A DNA stretch of 10,354 nucleotides from Thiobacillus sp. UBA3361 (GTDB lineage Bacteria > Pseudomonadota > Gammaproteobacteria > Burkholderiales > Thiobacillaceae): NCBI GenBank assembly GCA_002360535.1, contig DEQR01000002.1:1-10354 (forward strand), written 5' to 3'. The notes under the pieces are model-generated. The model worked only from the letters and a program-made list of their open reading frames with translations. It searched no databases and was not told where the DNA came from. Below are positions 5,578 to 10,354 of this stretch, piece after piece. Both the position numbers and the translations under genes were made by a program. Position 1 is the stretch's first letter. Every line of letters begins with the position of its first letter.

Positions 5578-6027
5578 ATGAGCCGCCCAACGAACATGTC
5601 GTCCCGTCTTCGTCGCGCCCCCCGCCGGCCGTCCGGCTTCACCCTTCTCGAACTGCTGGTGGTGCTGGTCATCATCGGCCTGCTGGTGGGTTACGTGGCG
5701 CCGCGCTACTTCTCCCAGGTGGGCAAGTCGGAGGTGAAAGCCGCCCGCGCCCAGATCAAGGCCCTGGAGGATGCCCTGGACCAGTACCGCCTGGACGTGG
5801 GCCGCTACCCGGATACCGAGCAGGGGCTGGGCGCCCTCAATACCCAGCCCGCGGGCGAGGCGCGCTGGCAGGGTCCCTATCTGAAGAAGGCGCTGCCCGA
5901 CGACCCCTGGGGCCACCCTTATCAGTACCGCTCGCCGGGCGAACACGGCGAGGCGGACGTCTATTCCTACGGCACGGACGGCCAGCCCGGCGGCAGCGAC
6001 GCGGCCGCCGACATCGGCAACTGGTGA
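5578..6027 (+). CDS. gspG: Major pseudopilin, GspG-like
   Basis: Main subunit of a type II secretion pseudopilus, inserted in the inner membrane and then cleaved and N-methylated by a prepilin peptidase. The 149-residue precursor has a basic leader and a textbook cleavage site, SG|FTLLELLVVL (after G20), with glutamate at mature position 5 (E25). A single hydrophobic helix (about 21-40) follows. The C-terminal domain contains YPDTEQGLGAL, QGPYLKKALPDDPWGHPYQY and DVYSYGTDGQPGG-DAAADIGNW, which are the GspG signature including the calcium-site loop. ATG 5578 gives a 20-residue leader and ATG 5596 a 14-residue leader; neither has a clear Shine-Dalgarno, so the start is uncertain by six codons. 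It is first in the operon, 21 bases before gspF. No minor pseudopilin or peptidase gene is next to it in the window. Confidence 0.92.
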   Translation: MSRPTNMSSRLRRAPRRPSGFTLLELLVVLVIIGLLVGYVAPRYFSQVGKSEVKAARAQIKALEDALDQYRLDVGRYPDTEQGLGALNTQPAGEARWQGPYLKKALPDDPWGHPYQYRSPGEHGEADVYSYGTDGQPGGSDAAADIGNW

Positions 6028-6048
6028 CCCCCCGCCCGAACAGCGCGC

Positions 6049-7236
6049 ATGCAGTTTCAAATCACAGCACTTTCCGCCGCCGGGCGGGTGCGGCTGACCC
6101 TGGAGGCGGCCCACCCGGAGGATGCCGCCGAGCAGGTCCGCCGCCAGGGCCTGACGGTGCTGGCGGTCAGGCGCGGCGGCGGCCTGGCCCTGCCGGGCCT
6201 GGCGCGGCGCTACCGTTTCCCCCTGACCCTGTTCTCCAAGGAACTGCTGGCCCTGCTGGGCAGCGGCCTGGCCTTGGTGGAGGCCCTCCAGACCCTGGAA
6301 GAAAAGGAGAGCAAGGCCGAACCCCGAAAACTGCTGGGCCAGGTGCTTGTGCACCTGTATGAAGGGGAATCCTTTTCCGCCGCCATCGCCCACTACCCGG
6401 AGGCCTTCCCGCCCCTGTACGTGGCCTCGGTGCGGGCCTCCGAGAAGACCAGCAACCTGGCCGAGGCCCTGGGCCGCTACGTGGCCTACCAGGAGCAGGT
6501 GGAGACCCTGCGCAAGAAGGTGGCCGCCGCCGCCGTCTATCCGGTGCTGCTGCTGGTGCTGGGCAGCCTGGTGGCGATGTTCCTGCTGGGCTGGGTGGTG
6601 CCCAAGTTCGCCGGCATCTACGAGGGCAACCTGGACCGCTTGCCCCTGGCCTCGCGGCTGCTCATGGAGTGGGGCGTGCTGCTCCAGGACCATGCCCTGG
6701 CCGTCGGGTTGGGGGCGCTGGCCCTGCTGCTCCTGGCGGGCTGGGGCTTCACCCGGCCGGCGGTGCGCGCCGCCCTGTCGCGCCGGGTGTGGCGCCTGCC
6801 GGGCCTGGGCGAGAAGCTGCGCATCTTCCAGCTCACCCGTTTCTACCGCACCGTGGGCATGCTCCTGTCCGGCGGCATTCCGGCGGTGACCGCCCTGACC
6901 ATGGCCGAGGGCCTGCTGCATCCCGAGTTGCGCGCCCGCCTGGACGCGGCCGCGCGCGACATCCGCGAGGGCAAGCCCATGTCCCAGGCCCTGGAGCGGG
7001 CCGGCCTGACCACCCCGGTGGCCCTGCGCATGTTGCGGGTGGGGGAGAAGAGCGGACGCATGGGGGACATGATGGAGTCCGTGGCCGCCTTCTACGACGA
7101 GGACCTGAACCGCACCGTTGACTGGTTCACCCGCCTGGTGGAGCCCCTGCTCATGGCGGTCATCGGCCTGGCCATCGGCGTCATCGTGGTGCTGCTCTAT
7201 CTGCCCATCTTCGAACTGGCGGGGAGTCTGGAATGA
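6049..7236 (+). CDS. gspF: Inner-membrane platform protein, GspF/PilC family
   Basis: Polytopic platform that couples ATPase movements to pseudopilus assembly. The 395 residues carry the duplicated T2SSF domain: repeat one at about 58-180, repeat two at about 262-385. Membrane helices are visible at about 164-184, 213-232 and 366-386. Conserved family segments are FSKELLALLGSGLALVEAL and its echo FYRTVGMLLSGGIPAVTAL, and VGEKSGRMGDMMESVAAFYDEDL before the last helix. The N-terminal 45 residues form the short cytoplasmic extension usual for the family. ATG 6049 has no obvious Shine-Dalgarno and lies 21 bases after gspG, so translation may depend on reinitiation. The end overlaps gspE as ATGA. 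GspF is favoured over PilC because of the adjacent gspG. Confidence 0.92.
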   Translation: MQFQITALSAAGRVRLTLEAAHPEDAAEQVRRQGLTVLAVRRGGGLALPGLARRYRFPLTLFSKELLALLGSGLALVEALQTLEEKESKAEPRKLLGQVLVHLYEGESFSAAIAHYPEAFPPLYVASVRASEKTSNLAEALGRYVAYQEQVETLRKKVAAAAVYPVLLLVLGSLVAMFLLGWVVPKFAGIYEGNLDRLPLASRLLMEWGVLLQDHALAVGLGALALLLLAGWGFTRPAVRAALSRRVWRLPGLGEKLRIFQLTRFYRTVGMLLSGGIPAVTALTMAEGLLHPELRARLDAAARDIREGKPMSQALERAGLTTPVALRMLRVGEKSGRMGDMMESVAAFYDEDLNRTVDWFTRLVEPLLMAVIGLAIGVIVVLLYLPIFELAGSLE

Positions 7237-8900
7237 ACGTGGTCACCCCCATCACCGCCGAACTGGTTCGTGCCGCCCGCGGGCACGGCCGGGGCGCCCA
7301 GGCCCTGAAATACCTGGACGAGGCCCTGTCCCTGCCGCCCGAGGCCTTCCTGGCCGAACTGGGCCGCGCCTTCGCCTATCCGACCCTGGACATGGCCGGC
7401 CTGCGCGACATGCAGCCGGCCTTCGAGCTGCTGCCCTTCAACCAGAGCTTGGACAAGGAGTGCGCCGCCTGCCGCGACGCCGCCGGCCGGCTATGGCTGG
7501 CCTTCGCCGACCCCCTGGAGCCGGCCCTGATGGACTGGGCCGAGCGGCGCATCCCCCAGGCCTTCACCCCGGTGCTGGTTTTGCGCGACGACCTGCTCGC
7601 CTGGCTGCACCGGTTGGAGGTGAACCTGAAGGCCATGGACGGGGTATTGGCCGGGACGGCCGACGGCCGGGGCGGCGACCGGGTGGAGGAGATCTCGCTC
7701 CAGGCCATCGGCGCCGACGCCTCGCCGGTGGTCAAGCTGGTCCACTCCACCCTGTACGACGCGGTGGCCAGCGCCGCCTCCGACATCCACCTGGAGAACG
7801 ACGCCCAGGGCCTGCACATCAAGTACCGCATCGACGGGGTGCTCACCCCGGTCGCCCAGGCCCCGGGCCGGGAGATGGCCGAGCAGGTGATCTCCCGCAT
7901 CAAGGTGATGGCCGAGCTGGACATCGCCGAGCGCCGGGTGCCCCAGGACGGCCGCTTCAAGGTGCGCATGCGCGGCCGCGAGATCGACCTCAGGGTGTCC
8001 ATCATGCCCGGCGTATTCGGCGAGGACGCGGTGCTGCGCATCCTCGACCGGCAGCAGCTTGCCGACGAGTTACAGGGCATCTCCCTGGAGCGCCTGGGCT
8101 TCAGCCCGGCCATGCTGGCCGGCATCCGCCGCCTGTCCCGGGAGCCCTACGGCATGTTCCTGGTCACCGGCCCCACCGGCTCGGGCAAGACCACCACCCT
8201 GTACGCCGCCATCTCCGAGATCAACACCGGCCAGGACAAGATCATCACCATCGAGGACCCGGTGGAGTACCAGCTCGCCGGCGTCCTGCAGATCCCGGTC
8301 AACGAGAAGAAGGGCCTCACCTTCGCCCGCGGCCTGCGTTCCATCCTGCGCCACGACCCGGACAAGATCATGGTGGGCGAGATCCGCGACCCGGAGACGG
8401 CGCAGATCGCCGTGCAGTCCGCCCTCACCGGCCACCTGGTGTTCACCACCGTGCACGCCAACAACGTCTATGACGTGATCGGCCGCTTCATGCACATGGG
8501 CGTCGATCCCTACAGCTTCGTCTCCGCCCTCAACGGCATCCTGGCGCAGCGGCTGGTGCGGGTGAACTGCCCCCATTGCGCTGCGCAAGAGCAGCCGTCC
8601 GGGCAGCTCCTGGCCGATTCCGGCCTGTCGGCCGCGGCGGTGGCCGGTTTCGACTTCCGCGCCGGGCGTGGCTGCGGCCAGTGCCGTGGCAGCGGCTTCA
8701 AGGGCCGCAAGGCCATCGCCGAGCTGATGCCGCTGAACGACGAACTGCGCGAGCTGATCGTCGCCCGCGCCTCCATCCGCCAGGTCAAGGAGGCCGCCGC
8801 CCGTGCCGGCGTGAAGAGCCTGCGCGACGCGGCCCTGGACCTGGTGCGCCAGGGCGAGACCACCTTGGAAGAGATCAACCGTGTCACTTTCGTGGCTTAG
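7233..8900 (+). CDS. gspE: Secretion/pilus assembly ATPase, GspE/PilB family
   Basis: Cytoplasmic hexameric ATPase that powers pseudopilus assembly. The 555 residues include an N-terminal GspE_N-like domain (about 25-130), the N2 domain (155-290) and the RecA-like core. Core motifs are Walker A GPTGSGKT (313-320), aspartate box ITIEDPVEY (338-346), Walker B IMVGEIRDPETA (379-390) and histidine box TGHLVFTTVHANN (399-411). A four-cysteine zinc site, CPHC (446-449) and CGQC (481-484), marks assembly ATPases (GspE/PilB) and argues against a PilT-type retraction ATPase. ATG 7233 overlaps the gspF stop (ATGA), with GGGGAG six bases upstream. The 3' end overlaps the next gene by 20 bases. All catalytic elements are intact. 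Confidence 0.94.
   Translation: MNVVTPITAELVRAARGHGRGAQALKYLDEALSLPPEAFLAELGRAFAYPTLDMAGLRDMQPAFELLPFNQSLDKECAACRDAAGRLWLAFADPLEPALMDWAERRIPQAFTPVLVLRDDLLAWLHRLEVNLKAMDGVLAGTADGRGGDRVEEISLQAIGADASPVVKLVHSTLYDAVASAASDIHLENDAQGLHIKYRIDGVLTPVAQAPGREMAEQVISRIKVMAELDIAERRVPQDGRFKVRMRGREIDLRVSIMPGVFGEDAVLRILDRQQLADELQGISLERLGFSPAMLAGIRRLSREPYGMFLVTGPTGSGKTTTLYAAISEINTGQDKIITIEDPVEYQLAGVLQIPVNEKKGLTFARGLRSILRHDPDKIMVGEIRDPETAQIAVQSALTGHLVFTTVHANNVYDVIGRFMHMGVDPYSFVSALNGILAQRLVRVNCPHCAAQEQPSGQLLADSGLSAAAVAGFDFRAGRGCGQCRGSGFKGRKAIAELMPLNDELRELIVARASIRQVKEAAARAGVKSLRDAALDLVRQGETTLEEINRVTFVA
8867..8873 (+). promoter_or_regulatory. Ribosome-binding site deciding a GTG start inside gspE
   Basis: GGAAGAG lies seven bases before GTG 8881, within the last codons of gspE. 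It supports translation of the following gene from the overlapping GTG rather than the in-frame ATG at 8941. Confidence 0.65.
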
Positions 8901-9636
8901 TTCCCCGGCTCGCATCGCCCTGCTGCCTGGCCAGGCGGCCATGGCCGCCTCCAGCGCGCGCGCGCCGACGGCGGACTGGGCCGGCGCCCTCCAGGCACTG
9001 GAGTCGCTGCTGGCACGGGGCAAGGTTTCGGGACGGGCCCACATCACCCTCTCGCACCATTTCGCGCGTCTGTTCCTGCTGCCCGCCCCAGCCACCTGGC
9101 TGCGCAGCACCGAGATGTCCGCCTGGCTGGCGGCGCAATTGGATACCCCCCTGGGCGGTGCGGCCGGCTGGCGGTTCGCCTGGCGGCCCACCCCGCCGGG
9201 CCGGCCCATCCTGGTGTCGGCCATGCAGCAGGCGAGCGTGGCCGAATTGGAGCAGCTCCTCGGCCGTCACGGCCTGGCCCTCGGCCGCCTGCGGCCCTGG
9301 CTCAGCGATGCCTGGGCCAGGCGGCGGCGCAAGCTGGGCGGCGCCAGCGGCTGGTATGCCCTGGCGGAGCCCGGCCAGTTGGTGCTGCTGCACCTGGCCG
9401 CGGGCCGCATCCGTGCCTTGCGCCAGCGCCAGGCGGGCGGCGATGCGGACGCCGATGCAGCTGCCGGGCTGCATGCCCTGCTGACCCGTGAGGCCCTGCT
9501 GGCCGGGGTGGAGCCGGGCGGCCGGGTATGGCTGGAACAGGCCGGCGTGGACTTGGACGCCGCCGCCCTGGGGGGCGGATACCGCGTCGAGGCGCTGGCC
9601 GGCCCCCGTGACGCGGCGGGGGCACTGCTGTCATGA
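8881..9636 (+). CDS. Putative PilM/GspL-cytoplasmic-domain-like protein
   Basis: I do not recognise a diagnostic motif, so the call rests on position, length and overall pattern. The 251-residue protein has no signal peptide or membrane helix, so it is cytosolic. It sits between the assembly ATPase and a PilN-like protein, where PilM or the cytoplasmic half of GspL would be expected. Its length is that of the GspL cytoplasmic domain (about 230-250) and shorter than PilM (about 350). The N-terminus (ARIALLPGQAAM) and the middle part (GASGWYALAEPGQLVLLHLAAGRIRALR, 154-181) look like the strand-turn-strand elements of actin-like PilM/GspL folds. No ATP-binding phosphate loops are evident. The GTG start overlaps gspE by 20 bases, and the end overlaps the next gene as ATGA. 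It would dock GspE to the membrane subcomplex. Confidence 0.6.
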   Translation: MSLSWLSSPARIALLPGQAAMAASSARAPTADWAGALQALESLLARGKVSGRAHITLSHHFARLFLLPAPATWLRSTEMSAWLAAQLDTPLGGAAGWRFAWRPTPPGRPILVSAMQQASVAELEQLLGRHGLALGRLRPWLSDAWARRRRKLGGASGWYALAEPGQLVLLHLAAGRIRALRQRQAGGDADADAAAGLHALLTREALLAGVEPGGRVWLEQAGVDLDAAALGGGYRVEALAGPRDAAGALLS

Positions 9637-10214
9637 GCCGCGCCCTCCCCCTGGATTTCACGGCCCGCCCGGATCGGCCGCCGTTCTGGGCCTGGCTGCT
9701 GCTGGCCGTGGGTGGCGTCTGCGCCCTGATGGCGGCCCAGGCCTACCTGGCCGCCGAGGCGGCCCGCGTCGAGGCCCGATCCCGCCTGGCCGCCCAGGAA
9801 CAGGCGGTCCGGCCCAGGCCGAACAAACCCACGCGGCCGGACGCCCGCGCCGAGGCAAGGCAGCGTCTGGAGCAGGCCGCCCGGCACCAGCTGGACCTGC
9901 CCTGGGCCGGCCTGGTGGACAGCCTGCAACGCACCCGTCCGGCCGACGTGGCCTTCCTGGCGGTGAACGCCGACGGCCGGCGGGGCGACTTCCAGATCAA
10001 TGCCGAGGCACGGGATCACGAGGAAATGCTGGACTATCTGCGCCGCCTGCAATCCGCCGAAGGGCTGCGGGACGTAGTGCTGACCCAGCACGAGAGGGTG
10101 GATTCGGATGGCATGGCCGCCGTGCGCTTCACCCTCCACGGCACCTGGTCCCGGCCCGGCGGGCCGGCGGGCGAGGCTGCCCAGGTTGCACAAGCCACGG
10201 AGGCGGGCTCGTGA
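9633..10214 (+). CDS. PilN-like / GspL C-terminal-like inner-membrane protein
   Basis: Predicted bitopic alignment-subcomplex protein. The 193 residues comprise a short cytosolic tail (1-17, with the LPLDF segment where PilN has its PilM-binding INLLP motif) and one membrane helix (about 18-39). An alanine/arginine-rich probable coiled coil (40-60) is followed by a proline-rich break and a periplasmic ferredoxin-like domain (about 88-172). That domain shows LPWAGLVDSLQR, VAFLAVNADGRRGDFQINAEARDHEEMLDYLRRLQ and the late strand VRFTLHGTW, the usual PilN/GspL C-domain order. It overlaps both neighbours (ATGA at 9633, GTGA at 10211). A GGGGG run ten bases upstream is a weak ribosome-binding site. 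In classical type II secretion this part is fused to the cytosolic GspL domain; here it is separate. Confidence 0.72.
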   Translation: MSRALPLDFTARPDRPPFWAWLLLAVGGVCALMAAQAYLAAEAARVEARSRLAAQEQAVRPRPNKPTRPDARAEARQRLEQAARHQLDLPWAGLVDSLQRTRPADVAFLAVNADGRRGDFQINAEARDHEEMLDYLRRLQSAEGLRDVVLTQHERVDSDGMAAVRFTLHGTWSRPGGPAGEAAQVAQATEAGS

Positions 10215-10354
10215 AGCCGGGCCTGTACGACTGGCTGGCCTGGCTGGCCGCGCGCCTGGCCTGGCCCGGCCTGCTGGGCCTGGCCCTCATGCTGGTCGCC
10301 GGCGCCGCGCAGTTCGGGCTGACCCGGCCGATGTCTGTCGAGACACGGGACCTG
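10211..10354 (+). CDS. PilO/GspM-like protein, 5' part only
   Basis: The open frame runs off the window end; 48 codons are seen. It starts at GTG 10211, overlapping the previous stop as GTGA, with a good GGAGG seven bases upstream (10199-10203). The visible part is a short N-terminus (VKPGLYDWLAWLAARLAW), one hydrophobic helix (about residues 19-38) and the start of a periplasmic region (LTRPMSVETRDL). That topology and its place directly after a PilN-like gene fit PilO or GspM, whose N-terminal helix precedes a coiled coil and a ferredoxin-like domain. The diagnostic domain is outside the window, so the identity is positional. Confidence 0.6.
   Translation, partial: MKPGLYDWLAWLAARLAWPGLLGLALMLVAGAAQFGLTRPMSVETRDL

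Noticed and set aside
4683..5675. Minus-strand open frame opposite pgl and the gspG start
   Set aside because: It is low-complexity and antisense to pgl and its promoter region, with no domain recognised.
5560..6921. 453-codon minus-strand open frame opposite gspG/gspF
   Set aside because: It is rich in Q, G, H and A as expected for a shadow of a GC-rich gene, with no domain.
7233..8900. PilT-type retraction ATPase
   Set aside because: The protein has an N-terminal GspE_N region and the four-cysteine zinc site of assembly ATPases, both absent from PilT.
8070..9224. Minus-strand open frame opposite gspE and the next gene
   Set aside because: It spans two real genes antisense and has no motif.
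1..10354. CRISPR array, tRNA or rRNA
   Set aside because: I saw no regularly spaced direct repeats, no tRNA-like cloverleaf with conserved T-loop, and no rRNA signature while reading both strands.

Overview
The window looks like a chromosomal segment of a GC-rich proteobacterium, most likely a betaproteobacterium. The evidence is strong G/C third-position bias, an RlmD-type 23S rRNA methyltransferase, a PolB-like 3'-5' exonuclease of the COG3298 type, and a type II secretion/type IV pilus-like operon. I cannot assign a genus from sequence alone.

The layout has three parts. (1) Positions 1-2435 are an accessory block of visibly lower GC than the rest. It holds a complete IS30-family insertion sequence (about 14-1109, transposase on the minus strand, imperfect inverted repeats at both ends). 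About 65 bases beyond it is a compact restriction-modification operon: a BglII/BstYI-like endonuclease (1175-1768) overlapping by 14 bases an MT-A70-type DNA N6-adenine methyltransferase (1755-2435). (2) Positions 2585-5441 are housekeeping genes. rlmD and a DEDD exonuclease gene form a minus-strand pair joined by an ATGA overlap. Divergent from them is pgl (6-phosphogluconolactonase, TTG start). The short divergent gap carries a symmetric GTAAAAT/ATTTTAC element. (3) Positions 5578-10354 are a plus-strand secretion/pilus-like operon: gspG (major pseudopilin), gspF (inner-membrane platform), gspE (assembly ATPase), a cytosolic protein in the PilM/GspL-cytoplasmic position, a one-helix PilN-like protein, and the first 48 codons of a PilO/GspM-like protein cut by the window end. 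From gspF onward every gene overlaps the next, so the products are probably made in coupled amounts.

In the secretion block the pseudopilin would be polymerised by the GspE ATPase through the GspF platform. The last three genes would form the alignment subcomplex linking the ATPase to the outer-membrane part, which is not in the window. The part normally encoded by one gspL gene in classical type II secretion appears here as two genes, as in type IV pili. I consider this hybrid layout the most interesting system in the window. Other points of note are a perfect 30-base palindrome inside the transposase helix-turn-helix coding region, an R-M operon whose two genes appear to have very different ribosome-binding sites, and a G-quadruplex-type tract over the pgl stop codon. 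No rRNA, tRNA or CRISPR was seen, and no gene-free stretch exceeds 300 bases.
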